From AC-32 sp963719275 (GTDB lineage Bacteria > Actinomycetota > Thermoleophilia > Gaiellales > Gaiellaceae): a DNA stretch of 64,000 nucleotides. Numbering within the stretch: the first letter of the stretch is position 1; every line of letters starts with the position of its first letter. The notes under the pieces are model-generated. The model had not been told where the DNA came from. It saw only the letters and a list, made by a program, of their open reading frames with translations, and made no database searches. The stretch is taken from NCBI GenBank assembly GCA_963719275.1, contig CAVRBT010000004.1:372001-436000 (forward strand). The letters run 5' to 3'. A program made the position numbers and the translations under genes. This document shows positions 9,094-17,201 of the stretch, one piece after another.

Positions 9094-10002
9094 GCCTAGC
9101 CGGGCGAGGCGCTCACGTAACAGCGCGAGGAAGCGTTCCGCGTCGATGCCGGTCACGACGTGCGCGTTCGGCTCCAGGCCGGTACGGCGCCACAGATCGA
9201 CGACGGTGCGGCCGCGGCAAAGGCGAGACTCGCAGTCGACCTGGACGTTCACATGTGCCGTTTCCAGCAGCGTCGGGTCGATCAGGTGCGCGACCGCCAC
9301 CGCGTCGTGCACCGGCGAGCCGTCGAAGGCGTAGACCTCGCGGTGGAAGGTGCCGTAGAAGTCGAGCAGCTCCGCCACGACCTTGCCGATCCGCCCCGCA
9401 CCGCGCAGCTCTTCGGCGTGCGCGCTCGTGACGAGCGCCTTGTGAGTCACGTCGAGGCCGACCATCGTCACGTCGATCCCGCCCGAGAACACGCGCGCGG
9501 CGGCTTCCGGGTCGGCCCAGATGTTGAACTCGGCGGCGGGTGTGACGTTGCCTTCCGCGATCGCGCCACCCATCAGCACGATGTGCTCCGGCCGCGCGGT
9601 CGGGTGGCGTGCGAGCAGGAGCGCGACGTTCGTGAGCGGACCGGTCGCGACGAGCGTGGCGCCGTCCATTCGCTCGGCGAGGAAGTCGACCGCGTGCTGG
9701 GGCGACGGCCGCCCCTGCGGCGGCGGCAGGTCCGGGCCGTCGAGGCCGGTCTCGCCGTGGACGTAGGCGGCGACGCGCGGCTCGCGCACCAGCGGCCGGT
9801 CGGCCCCTGCCGCAACCGGAATCTCGCCGCGGCCGGCGAGCTCGAGCACGCGAATCGCGTTGGCGGTCGTCTTCTCGAGCGTCTGGTTGCCGGCCACGGT
9901 GGTGACGCCGCGCAGCACAACCTCGTCGCTCCCGAGCGCCAGCAGGAGCGCGATCGCGTCGTCATGACCCGGATCGCAGTCGAGCAGGATCGGCGCACTC
10001 AT
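9091..10002 (-). CDS. Inosine/uridine-preferring nucleoside hydrolase
   Basis: Cleaves ribonucleosides to free base and ribose. The 303-residue protein has the calcium-binding N-terminal signature LLDCDPGHDDAIALLLAL, the GPLTNVALLL loop, an HIVLMGGAI segment, an EFNIWADPEAA motif and a late HDAVAVAHL catalytic His region, all in family order and at family length. ATG 10002 overlaps the stop of a 29-codon frame as ATGA. The preceding gene encodes ribokinase, which would use the released ribose, and a BMP-type nucleoside importer lies 3 kb away, so a nucleoside salvage role is a good inference. The exact base preference cannot be read. Confidence 0.93.
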   Translation of the reverse strand: MSAPILLDCDPGHDDAIALLLALGSDEVVLRGVTTVAGNQTLEKTTANAIRVLELAGRGEIPVAAGADRPLVREPRVAAYVHGETGLDGPDLPPPQGRPSPQHAVDFLAERMDGATLVATGPLTNVALLLARHPTARPEHIVLMGGAIAEGNVTPAAEFNIWADPEAAARVFSGGIDVTMVGLDVTHKALVTSAHAEELRGAGRIGKVVAELLDFYGTFHREVYAFDGSPVHDAVAVAHLIDPTLLETAHVNVQVDCESRLCRGRTVVDLWRRTGLEPNAHVVTGIDAERFLALLRERLARLG

Positions 10003-10088
10003 AGGGCATCGTTGCGAGGGCTTCGTTGGACCGCGCGAGGACTGCCGACCCGAGAGCTCCAGCCAAACCGGACGCGTAGCGTGCTCAT
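9999..10088 (-). CDS. 29-codon coupled reading frame, repeat family 3, copy 1
   Basis: A short frame beginning MSTLRVRFGW and ending RNDAL. Its ATG overlaps the ribokinase stop (ATGA) and its own stop overlaps the nucleoside hydrolase ATG (ATGA), so it bridges the two genes exactly. A frame of identical length without gaps lies at 11539-11628 in another gene pair; 18 of 29 residues are the same. It is basic (Arg-rich) and has no recognised domain. Whether a peptide is made, or the element only transmits ribosomes, is unknown. Confidence 0.5.
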   Translation of the reverse strand: MSTLRVRFGWSSRVGSPRAVQRSPRNDAL

Positions 10089-10921
10089 GAACTGAGCATG
10101 GCATCGACCTCGGCGGCGGTCGGCAACGACGGTTGCGCGCCTTCGCGGGACGCCGCGATCGCGCCCGCCGCGCAGGCCCGGCGCAGCGCCTCCTCGCGGT
10201 CGCGGCCCTCGAGCAGCGAGACGACGAGGCACGCAGTGAACGCGTCTCCCGCAGCCGTGCCGTCAACTGCCTGCACATGCGGCGCGGCGGCGCGGGCGAC
10301 CTCCTGGCCGGCCTCGATCAGGACCGCGCCTTCCTCGCCGAGCGTCAGCGCCAGCAGCCGCGGCGTCTCCGGCAGCGAGTCGAGCTCGTAACGGTTGACG
10401 ACCACGAGCTCCGCTTTCCGCACCACCTCGCCTGGGATCGCCCTCGCCGGCGCCGCATTGAGGAAGAACCGCTTCGAGCCCGCGGCGGCCGACGCGACCG
10501 TCTCGTCCGAGACCTCCAGCTGGCAGAGGACGTTCCCGCCCACCGCGACCGGCCCGATCTGCGCGTTCGCTCCGGGCGCGACGATGATCACGTTCTCCCC
10601 GGCCGCGTCGACGAGGATCAGTGCGACGCCTGTCTCCGCGTGGCGCGAAAGCGCAAGCTCCACGCCCGCCTCGCGCATCCCGGCCAGCGCCTCGTCGGCG
10701 AACACGTCGGCCCCGACCGCGCCGACGAACTGCACCTGCGCTCCCAGCCTCGCGGCCGCGACCGCCTGGTTAGCGCCCTTGCCGCCCGGGAAGCGGGCAA
10801 ACGCCGCGTCGGTGAGCGTCTCTCCCACGCGCGGCAATCTCTCCGACCGCGCGACCAGGTCGAGGTTGACCGAGCCGACGACCGTGAGACTCGGCGTACT
10901 CTTCTCCGGCGCGGGGGGCAA
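10085..10921 (-). CDS. rbsK: Ribokinase, PfkB family
   Basis: Phosphorylates ribose to ribose-5-phosphate. 278 residues. PfkB signatures are present: VVGSVNLDLV at the N-terminus, PGGKGANQAVAAARLG near residue 45 (substrate contact), and GTAAGDAFTACL near residue 235 carrying the catalytic Asp and anion hole. It is somewhat shorter than the usual 300 or so residues. The start is TTG 10921; no strong ribosome binding site is visible, so a few residues either way are possible. With the nucleoside hydrolase downstream it would complete conversion of imported nucleosides to base plus ribose-5-phosphate. Confidence 0.9.
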   Translation of the reverse strand: MPPAPEKSTPSLTVVGSVNLDLVARSERLPRVGETLTDAAFARFPGGKGANQAVAAARLGAQVQFVGAVGADVFADEALAGMREAGVELALSRHAETGVALILVDAAGENVIIVAPGANAQIGPVAVGGNVLCQLEVSDETVASAAAGSKRFFLNAAPARAIPGEVVRKAELVVVNRYELDSLPETPRLLALTLGEEGAVLIEAGQEVARAAAPHVQAVDGTAAGDAFTACLVVSLLEGRDREEALRRACAAGAIAASREGAQPSLPTAAEVDAMLSS

Positions 10922-10931
10922 GGTCCGTCAT

Positions 10932-10990
10932 CTCAGACAGACGCGCAGGGAACCTGCGCGCCCTGACGGCGGCATCGCAAGCGACGCCTA
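10932..10990 (-). repeat. Double-hairpin intergenic repeat, family 1, copy D
   Basis: Begins at the TAG of the upstream gene and runs toward ribokinase. The first hairpin contains GCGTCGCTTGCGATGCCGC; the second is GCGCAGG-TTC-CCTGCGC, ending in GTCTGA. A 22-base stretch (10968-10989) is identical, in inverted orientation, to 23740-23761 in copy C. Confidence 0.65.
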
Positions 10991-11542
10991 GGCAGCAAGC
11001 GCGCGCAGGTCTTCGACGGCCCGCCCGAGCAGGTTCTCGCGCAGGTCGAAGAGGCCGGCCCAGAGCGCCGAGCGGTCCGGCGCCGAGCGGATACGCGCTG
11101 CGTCGTCGAGGCCTGCGAGCGCGCGCAGGAAGACCGCGAGCTCCAGGTACGCCTGTGCAACACGCACCGACGAGCAGCGCACGCCGGCTCTGTACAGCAC
11201 CGGAGCCCACTCGATCAGCTCCGCCGCGCCGGGCGCGCCGTACCAGGAGCGGCCCTCCGCGCGCTCCGGCTCCAGCTCGAGCAGGTAGCGCCCGAGCGGC
11301 TGCTCGAGCCCCACCAGCGCTGTCTCTGCGCGATCTGCCGCACGTCGCAGCGCCGCCTGACGTGCGCCCGCAGTCGACGGAGCGGCGTCGCCGCGGCCCC
11401 AACGCTCCAGCAGCCTGCAGAAGGCGAGGGAGGCCACCTGCGCCGCGTTCAGCTGGCGGATCAGGCGGTCGGCCGTGCCGTGGTCGGCCGCGCAGTCCAG
11501 CAGGACGTCGGCCCAGCCAGGCTCGGCGCGAAGCGTGCTCAT
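10988..11542 (-). CDS. Hypothetical protein, 184 residues
   Basis: No family recognised. The protein is Ala/Leu/Arg-rich and predicted to be mostly helical, without signal peptide, membrane helix or Cys cluster; it carries two Trp-containing segments (LLERWGRGD and GRSWYGAPGAAELIEWAPVLY). It lies between RNase J and ribokinase on the same strand. Its ATG 11542 overlaps the stop of a 29-codon frame, and its first residues (MSTLRAEPGW) resemble the start of that frame (MSTLRVWFGW), which suggests that the true N-terminus was replaced when the repeat arrived. Confidence 0.6.
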   Translation of the reverse strand: MSTLRAEPGWADVLLDCAADHGTADRLIRQLNAAQVASLAFCRLLERWGRGDAAPSTAGARQAALRRAADRAETALVGLEQPLGRYLLELEPERAEGRSWYGAPGAAELIEWAPVLYRAGVRCSSVRVAQAYLELAVFLRALAGLDDAARIRSAPDRSALWAGLFDLRENLLGRAVEDLRALAA

Positions 11543-11628
11543 TGGGCAACCTTGCGAGCGCTTCGTTGGCCAGAGCGAGGTTGACCAGCCCGAGGTCTCC
11601 AGCCAAACCAGACGCGTAGCGTGCTCAT
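11539..11628 (-). CDS. 29-codon coupled reading frame, repeat family 3, copy 2
   Basis: Begins MSTLRVWFGW and ends RKVAQ. The ATG overlaps the RNase J stop codon (ATGA) and its TGA overlaps the next ATG (ATGA). It matches the frame at 9999-10088 without gaps. The element is flanked by near-identical ATGAGCACGCT sequences at both ends, like a duplicated junction. Confidence 0.5.
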   Translation of the reverse strand: MSTLRVWFGWRPRAGQPRSGQRSARKVAQ

Positions 11629-13283
11629 ACCTCGACCACCACAGGGAGAATCATCGGCCGGCGCCCCGTTCGATCGTAGATCAGCTGCCCGAGCCCGTCG
11701 TGCAGGTGCTCCTGCAGGAGCTTGATCTCGGTCACGTTCTGCCTCACGAGCTCGTCCAGTACCCGCTCGGCCTCCTGCCGCATCTCGTCGAGGAGCGGCT
11801 CCCCCGGCTCGGCGAACCCGCGCGCGATCAGCTCGGGGCGGCCGGCGACCGAGCCGTTGCTTCCGCCAAGGGTCGCGACGACGATCAGGACGCCGTCCTC
11901 CGAGAGGTGCCGCCGGTCGCGCAGAGCGACGTCCTGCACGTCGCCCACCCCGAGCCCGTCGACGAAGGTGACGCCAGCCTCGACGTGGCCGGTGAGGTAG
12001 GCGCCCGACTCGTCGAGCTCAACGACCGACCCGTTCTCCCCCAGCACGATCCGGTTCGTCGGCACGCCGCTGTCCTCCGCGAGGCGCGCGTGCGCCGCCA
12101 GCATGCGGAACTCGCCGTGCACCGGCATCACCGACTTCGGACGGACGAGCCCGAGCATCATTCGCAGCTCCTCCGAGTTGCCGTGGCCGGAGACGTGCAC
12201 CGGGGCGATCTCCTGGTGCAGGACCTCGGCGCCGTTCCGCGCGAGCTGGTTGATCGCGTCGTGGACGCGCAGCTCGTTTCCGGGCACCGGCTTGGCGGAG
12301 ATGATCACCGTGTCGCCCGCTTCGACCTGCACCGCCGGGTGGTCGCCGTAGGCGATGCGCACGAGCGCCGAAAGCGGCTCTCCCTGGCTGCCGGTGCAGA
12401 GGATCAGGACTTCGCCGCGCGCGTACTCGTCCAGCTCGTTCGGCCGGATGAGCGTCTCCTCCGGCACGTCGATGTACCCGAGGTTGCGCGCGATGTTCAC
12501 GTTCTTGCGCATCGAGCGGCCGACCACGCAGACCTTGCGGCCGACGTCGACCGCCACGTCGATCGCCTGCTGCATCCGGTGGACGTTCGACGCGAACGAC
12601 GCGACGAGGATCCGGCCCGTTCGTCCCGGTATCAGCTGACGGAAGGCCTCTCCGACGAGCCGCTCGGAGCCAGTCACCCCCGGCCGCTCGGCGTTCGTCG
12701 AGTCGCCGAGGAAGAGGTCGACGCCGCGGTTGCCGATCTCGGCCAGCTTGCCGACGTCGGTGCGGAGACCGTCTACCGGCGTGTGATCCATCTTGTAGTC
12801 GCCGGTGTGCAGGATCCGGCCGCCGGGGGTGTCGAGCAGGATCGCGACGGCGTCCGGGATCGAGTGCGCCACGCGGACGAACTCGACCCGGAACGGACCG
12901 AGCTCGACGGGGTCGTCGTCGGGGTCGGCCTCGCGCAGCTCCACCGAGCGCAGCAGGCCGTGCTCGTCCAGCTTGGACTTGATCAGGCCGAGCGTCAGCC
13001 GCGTCGCCCAGACCTCCTGCACCCGCGCCTCGCGCAGCAGGTACGGCAGCGCGCCGACGTGGTCCTCGTGCCCGTGCGTCAGCAGCACCGCGCGAACTGG
13101 CCGGTCGCGGTCGACCAGGTACGAGAAGTCCGGGAGGATCAGGTCGACTCCGAGGTGCTCGTCGCGCGGAAATGCGAGGCCCGCGTCGATCACCACCGCC
13201 TCCCCGTCGGCTTCGATCACGGTCATGTTCTTGCCGACTTCGCCGAGCCCGCCGAGCGGGATGATCCGGGTGGTTGCGGGCAT
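11625..13283 (-). CDS. rnj: Ribonuclease J
   Basis: Metallo-beta-lactamase/beta-CASP ribonuclease for mRNA decay and rRNA 5' maturation. 552 residues. The metal motif LLTHGHEDHVGALP lies near residue 70, HSIPDA near 150, the LHTGDYKMD motif near 165, a beta-CASP domain (SMRKNVNIARNLGYI) in the middle and PVHVSGHGNSEEL near 365, then the C-terminal domain. I start at ATG 13283 because MPATTRIIPLGGLGEVGKNM is the family N-terminus; the open frame extends about 20 codons upstream without support. TACACT six bases before the ATG suggests a leaderless message. dapA lies next on the same strand beyond a divergent gene. Confidence 0.95.
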   Translation of the reverse strand: MPATTRIIPLGGLGEVGKNMTVIEADGEAVVIDAGLAFPRDEHLGVDLILPDFSYLVDRDRPVRAVLLTHGHEDHVGALPYLLREARVQEVWATRLTLGLIKSKLDEHGLLRSVELREADPDDDPVELGPFRVEFVRVAHSIPDAVAILLDTPGGRILHTGDYKMDHTPVDGLRTDVGKLAEIGNRGVDLFLGDSTNAERPGVTGSERLVGEAFRQLIPGRTGRILVASFASNVHRMQQAIDVAVDVGRKVCVVGRSMRKNVNIARNLGYIDVPEETLIRPNELDEYARGEVLILCTGSQGEPLSALVRIAYGDHPAVQVEAGDTVIISAKPVPGNELRVHDAINQLARNGAEVLHQEIAPVHVSGHGNSEELRMMLGLVRPKSVMPVHGEFRMLAAHARLAEDSGVPTNRIVLGENGSVVELDESGAYLTGHVEAGVTFVDGLGVGDVQDVALRDRRHLSEDGVLIVVATLGGSNGSVAGRPELIARGFAEPGEPLLDEMRQEAERVLDELVRQNVTEIKLLQEHLHDGLGQLIYDRTGRRPMILPVVVEV

Positions 13284-13289
13284 CGTCGA

Positions 13290-13295
13290 AGTGTA
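13290..13295 (-). promoter_or_regulatory. Putative leaderless -10 box for RNase J
   Basis: TACACT is separated from ATG 13283 by exactly six bases on the minus strand. No ribosome binding site precedes the ATG. Confidence 0.45.
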
Positions 13296-13345
13296 GAGCG
13301 TGAGGCAGGCTAAGCCGTTTCGTCGCAGAACCCGATACACGCTCC

Positions 13346-15229
13346 GTGCGGCTCTCTCTGTTCGCGTACCTGACCGTCGCGGCCGGCGTCGGCGCCTGCG
13401 TTGCCGGCGGGATCGCGGCTGCCGGCGAGCCGCTGACTGCGCTGGCGCTGTTCGGCGCGGCGGCGCTCGCCGCGGAACTGCTCGAGGAGCCTGAGAACGC
13501 GCGCGTCCGAGAGCCGCTCGGCCCCGGGGTCTTCCGCGTCGCCTCGGGGGTGGACATCGCAGCCGTGATCGTGCTCGGGCCGTGGCGCGGCGCGCTGGTC
13601 GCCGGGGGAGCCGCGTTCCTCGCTCGGCTGATGCGCGGCCCGCTGTCGCTCGGCGCCTTCCAGGCCTCCGCCTTCGCGCTGGCCTCGCTCGCCGCCGGCT
13701 ACGCGTTCGAGCTCGGCGGCGGCCGTACCGGTCACCTGGCGTTGCCGGACGACCTCGTGCCGCTGACGGTGCTCGCGCTCGTCTACCTGCTCGTCTCGCG
13801 CGGCCTGCTGCAGGTCATCGGCGGCCTCGAGGTGCTGCAGCCCGACTTCGCCGCGGCGGCGGCCGAGGCCGGGCTCGGCGCGATCCTGGCGGTGTTCGCG
13901 CTCGACCACCCGTGGAACGTGCTCGCCGTGCTTCCTGTGGCGCTGGCGGTGAACCAGGCGCACGCGCGCGTTCGCCGCTCGCGCCAGGAGACGCTGCACG
14001 CACTCGAGACCTTCGCGAACATCGTCGACGAGCGCGACCCGCACACGTACCGCCACTCGGTGCGCGTCGCCGGCTACGTGGACGAGCTCGCACGGGCGCT
14101 GCGGCTGCCCTACTCCGACATCGATCGCTTGCGCTGGGCCGCGCGCCTGCACGACCTCGGCAAGGTCGCCGTCGACGCCGCCGTGCTCGGCAAGAACCGC
14201 AAGCTGACCCCGAAGGAATGGGGCGACGTCTGGCGCGCGCCGCGGCTCTCGGCTCGGCTGCTGCGCCGCTTCGAGGTCTCGGCCGCCGAGGCGCGGGCGG
14301 TCGAGTACCACCGCGAGCGCTACGACGGGCGCGGCTACTACGGGATACCGGCCGAGGACCAGCCGCTCGCGGCGCACTTCCTCGTCGTCGCCGACGCCTT
14401 CGACGCGATGACGAGCGACCGCCCGTACCGCGCTGGGCTTTCGGAGGACGAGGCGCTCGCGGAGATCGAGCGCAACATCGGGAAGCAGTTCCACCCGGCG
14501 GTGGCCAAGGCGTTCGTCGCGCTGCGGCGCGGCGAGGATCCGTTCTCGGCGCTCACGCCCGAGGAGCAGGAGCAGGTACGCGGGGCCTCCGCCCCCTACC
14601 GCGTACCGGAGATCCGCGGGGCGCGCGACCTGAAGGAGCGGCCGGAGCTCGTCGCGCTCGCCGGCCTGATCGGCGGGCTCGCGGGCGTCGGCCTCGACCA
14701 GCGTTGGCTCGTCGTGCTCGGGGTGGTCGTCAGCTTCCTCGGCCTCACCCTGCAGGCGTGGGTGCGGCTGCGGGCGAACCGCTTGTCCCGGTCGCTCGCG
14801 GACGCGCTGGCCGAGGAAGAGCGCGAGCACGTGTTCTCGCACCTCACGCAGGTGCTGGAGAACACAGCTGACGCGGAGTGGGCCGCGCTGATCGAGTGGC
14901 GCGAGGACGGTCTCGGCGGGACGATCGAGATCGCGCACGGCAAGGGGCCGCTCGAGCATGTGCTGATGAGCTGGCTCGTCCGCGAGGCAGAGTCGCGCGA
15001 CGAGCTGCTCACGACGAGCGGCCACGAGCTCGGCGGCAACGGCGCGTACGTCGCGCTGCCGCTGCGGCGCGAGAACAGCGCGCTCACCGGCTTCGTCGTG
15101 CTGCGCACGCCGCGCGCGCTCCGGCGCTACGTCTCCACCGCGCTGTCCGCGTCGCTGGACTCGGTCGGTCTCGCGCTCGCGCCAGAGCCGCAGGTGCCGG
15201 CGGACCGTCCGGCGACGGCCGCGGTCTAG
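13346..15229 (+). CDS. Membrane HD-GYP-like phosphohydrolase with C-terminal GAF-like region
   Basis: 627 residues. Residues 1-210 hold about six membrane helices. An HD domain follows: HTYRHSVRVAGYV near 235, the HDLGKVAV metal motif near 268, YHRERYDGRGYYGIP near 320 and DAFDAMTSDRPYR near 350, the order of HD-GYP c-di-GMP phosphodiesterases, though the GYP tripeptide reads GYY here. Two further helices lie near 435-475, and the last 150 residues look like a GAF-type fold. Start GTG 13346. It is divergent from RNase J (62-base gap) and convergent with dapA, overlapping at the stops. Probably a signalling enzyme; the substrate is inferred, not shown. Confidence 0.82.
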   Translation: MRLSLFAYLTVAAGVGACVAGGIAAAGEPLTALALFGAAALAAELLEEPENARVREPLGPGVFRVASGVDIAAVIVLGPWRGALVAGGAAFLARLMRGPLSLGAFQASAFALASLAAGYAFELGGGRTGHLALPDDLVPLTVLALVYLLVSRGLLQVIGGLEVLQPDFAAAAAEAGLGAILAVFALDHPWNVLAVLPVALAVNQAHARVRRSRQETLHALETFANIVDERDPHTYRHSVRVAGYVDELARALRLPYSDIDRLRWAARLHDLGKVAVDAAVLGKNRKLTPKEWGDVWRAPRLSARLLRRFEVSAAEARAVEYHRERYDGRGYYGIPAEDQPLAAHFLVVADAFDAMTSDRPYRAGLSEDEALAEIERNIGKQFHPAVAKAFVALRRGEDPFSALTPEEQEQVRGASAPYRVPEIRGARDLKERPELVALAGLIGGLAGVGLDQRWLVVLGVVVSFLGLTLQAWVRLRANRLSRSLADALAEEEREHVFSHLTQVLENTADAEWAALIEWREDGLGGTIEIAHGKGPLEHVLMSWLVREAESRDELLTTSGHELGGNGAYVALPLRRENSALTGFVVLRTPRALRRYVSTALSASLDSVGLALAPEPQVPADRPATAAV

Positions 15230-16107
15230 ACCCGCGCGGGCTCGAGCAGCCTCAGCCGCTCGAGGCAGCCGCGGATCTGCGCGACCTGCTCGTCGCTCGC
15301 CTCGACCAGCGGCAGCCGGACGCCGCCGACCTCGTGGCCGAGCAGGTTGAGCGCGGCCTTGATCTGGATCGGGCCGGTGACGACGCCGATCAGCTCGTAG
15401 GCCGGGTCGAGCTCCTCGTCGAGCTGGCGCGCCCCGTCGAGATCGCCCTCGCGGGCGAGGCGGATCAGCTCCTTGACCTGCGGGCCGACGATGTGCGTGT
15501 GAACGCACACGCCGCCGCGGCCGCCCAGCTCGACGAACGGGAAGACGAGGTTGTCGTCGCCCGCGTAGAGGTCGAGCCCGAGCTCGACGATCCGGCGGGC
15601 CTGCTCGAGGTCGGCGTTCGACTGCTTGACGGCGGTCACGTTGGGGATCTCGGCGAGCTCGGCCATCGTCTCGGGCTCGATGTTGATCACGACGCGGCCC
15701 GGGATGTTGTAGGCCATCACCGGTCGGTCGGTCGCCCCGGCGACGGCCTTGAAGTGCTCGACGATGCCGCGGGGCGGCGGCTTGTTGTAGTAGGGCGTCA
15801 CGACGAGCACGGCGTGCGCCCCGGCCTCGTGGGCCTGCTCGGTCAGGCGGATCGACTGGGCGGTCGAGTTCGTGCCGGTCCCGGCGACCACGGTCGCCCG
15901 GTCGCCGACCGCCTCGAGCGCGGCTTCGACGAGACCGACGCGCTCCTCCTCCGAAAGGGTCGGCGCCTCGCCGGTCGTCCCGTTGACGACGACGCCGTCG
16001 GAGCCGTGCTCGACGAGGAACGCGCAAAGCGCGCGGTAGCGGTCGTAGTCGACGGCGCCGTTCGAGTCGAACGGGGCGACGGTCGCGGTCAGGACCTCCC
16101 CGAGCAC
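15226..16107 (-). CDS. dapA: 4-hydroxy-tetrahydrodipicolinate synthase
   Basis: Condenses pyruvate with aspartate semialdehyde, the first committed step of lysine and diaminopimelate synthesis. 293 residues, the family length. Visible motifs: VVNGTTGEAPTLSEEE near residue 40, VVTPYYNKP near 103, the catalytic Tyr in MAYNIPGR near 134, and the Schiff-base Lys in AVKQSNAD near 160. The start is GTG 16107, six bases after a TAGAAT box, so probably leaderless. The stop overlaps the stop of the convergent HD-GYP gene. dapB lies 0.5 kb upstream on the same strand, separated by a pilin-like gene and a repeat. Confidence 0.95.
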   Translation of the reverse strand: MLGEVLTATVAPFDSNGAVDYDRYRALCAFLVEHGSDGVVVNGTTGEAPTLSEEERVGLVEAALEAVGDRATVVAGTGTNSTAQSIRLTEQAHEAGAHAVLVVTPYYNKPPPRGIVEHFKAVAGATDRPVMAYNIPGRVVINIEPETMAELAEIPNVTAVKQSNADLEQARRIVELGLDLYAGDDNLVFPFVELGGRGGVCVHTHIVGPQVKELIRLAREGDLDGARQLDEELDPAYELIGVVTGPIQIKAALNLLGHEVGGVRLPLVEASDEQVAQIRGCLERLRLLEPARV

Positions 16108-16113
16108 ACCGCC

Positions 16114-16119
16114 ATTCTA
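16114..16119 (-). promoter_or_regulatory. Putative leaderless -10 box for dapA
   Basis: TAGAAT, six bases ahead of GTG 16107 on the minus strand; no ribosome binding site in between. Confidence 0.45.
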
Positions 16120-16167
16120 CGCCACCGCGGGCACCGGCCCTCCCCGGCGCCGGCCTCGGCTGAGCAA

Positions 16168-16314
16168 CTACTGCAGGCGCCCGACGAGCGAAATCGCACC
16201 GAGGATGGCGAAGATGATCAGCGCCATCGCCACCGCTTCGTACGCCAGCGTCTGCCCGTCCTCGCGCTCACCGAGTGAGCGGGTGACCACCGCAAGCGAG
16301 GTGAACAGCTCCAT
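16168..16314 (-). CDS. Pilin-like single-helix peptide, 48 residues
   Basis: A short charged N-terminus (MELFTSLAVVTRSLGERED) is followed by GQTLAYEAVAMALIIFAIL, one long hydrophobic helix, and a short polar end. This resembles Flp/type IVb prepilins, which are cleaved after Gly just before a Gln/Ala-Thr-x-x-Glu-Tyr motif; here Tyr and Glu are swapped. The start is supported by GGGAGGTGA five bases upstream of ATG 16314. It could equally be a small membrane peptide unrelated to pili. No Tad/Flp assembly genes lie nearby. Confidence 0.55.
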   Translation of the reverse strand: MELFTSLAVVTRSLGEREDGQTLAYEAVAMALIIFAILGAISLVGRLQ

Positions 16315-16428
16315 TCGAGTCACCTCCCTTCGCAGTTCGCCGCAGGAGTATCCAATCGCCGCATACTCCAGAGCGATCGACACGGCGCAGTGCGGCCTCG
16401 ATCCCTCAGTTGCGTGGCCTCGCGCCTA

Positions 16429-16594
16429 AGAACTCGTTTCACAATGAAGCCTTGAGCCCCCGAGCCGCGCTGAACGCCGCGAGGCTACGTCCTCGGAAGC
16501 GCCCGTATCCTCCGGATACGCGCGCTCCGCTGCGTCCTTGCCTCGCGCCGCCCATCGCACCTCGGCGGCGAAGCGTCATTCTGAAACGAGTTCT
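16429..16594. repeat. Nested palindromic element, family 2, copy R1, inside a 19-bp inverted repeat
   Basis: Outer arms 16429-16447 and 16576-16594 are inverted repeats with one mismatch (AGAACTCGTTTCACAATGA on the left). Inside lies the family core (16479-16546): on the minus strand GCGAGGC arm, AAGGACGCAG, a CGTATCC-GGA-GGATACG hairpin, GAGGACG and a GCCTCGC arm. The right outer arm includes the dapB stop codon. The whole 16315-16592 gap holds nothing else recognisable. Confidence 0.75.
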
Positions 16595-17201
16595 AATCGA
16601 GCAGGGCGTCGAGCCCCACCGTGAGCCCAGGCGGCAGACTTCGGAGCCGCTCCAGGGCAAGGAGCACTCCGGGGACGTAGGCGTCGCGGGAGAACGCGTC
16701 ATGGCGGATCGTCAGCAGCTGGCCGTCGCCGCCGAAGAGCACCTCCTGGTGTGCCACGAGCCCCGGCAGCCGCACCGAGTGCACAGGCACCTCGCCGCCT
16801 AGCAGCTTCGCGGTCGCGCTCGCGGTGCCCGACGGCGCGTCCTTCTTCGCCTCGTTGTGCAGCTCCACGATCTCGGCCCGCGGCAGGTATCGGGCCGCCT
16901 CCGCCGCCAGCCGCATCATCACGACCGCTCCGAGCGCGAAGTTCGGCGCGACGAACAGCGGGAGGCCGCGCGAAGCAGCCTCCTCCCCCGCCGCCGCCGC
17001 GTCCCAGCCGCTCGTTCCGACCACGCACGGCACGGCGGCCTCGAGCGCCGCGCGCACGTTCGCCTCGACCGCGTCGGGTGCGGTGAAATCGACCATCGCC
17101 TCGGCCTCGCCGAGCTCGACCAGCCGGTGCCCCGCCGCCTCGAGCGCCGGCGCGAGCACCTGCCCGACCTTCCCGCCGCGCCCGAAGAGGACGACCCTCA
17201 C
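16593..17201 (-). CDS. dapB: 4-hydroxy-tetrahydrodipicolinate reductase, short form
   Basis: Second enzyme of the diaminopimelate/lysine pathway, reducing the dapA product with NAD(P)H. 202 residues, shorter than the usual 245-270. The nucleotide-binding N-terminus reads VVLFGRGGKVGQVL; VVGTSGWD and FVAPNFALGAVVM follow; the catalytic segment is ELHNEAKKDAPSGTA near residue 115, where the catalytic His and Lys are kept but the second His of the usual HH pair is Asn. The start GTG 17201 overlaps the M16 peptidase stop as GTGA. The missing length lies in the N-terminal domain around the ribose-binding loops. Confidence 0.93.
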   Translation of the reverse strand: MRVVLFGRGGKVGQVLAPALEAAGHRLVELGEAEAMVDFTAPDAVEANVRAALEAAVPCVVGTSGWDAAAAGEEAASRGLPLFVAPNFALGAVVMMRLAAEAARYLPRAEIVELHNEAKKDAPSGTASATAKLLGGEVPVHSVRLPGLVAHQEVLFGGDGQLLTIRHDAFSRDAYVPGVLLALERLRSLPPGLTVGLDALLD

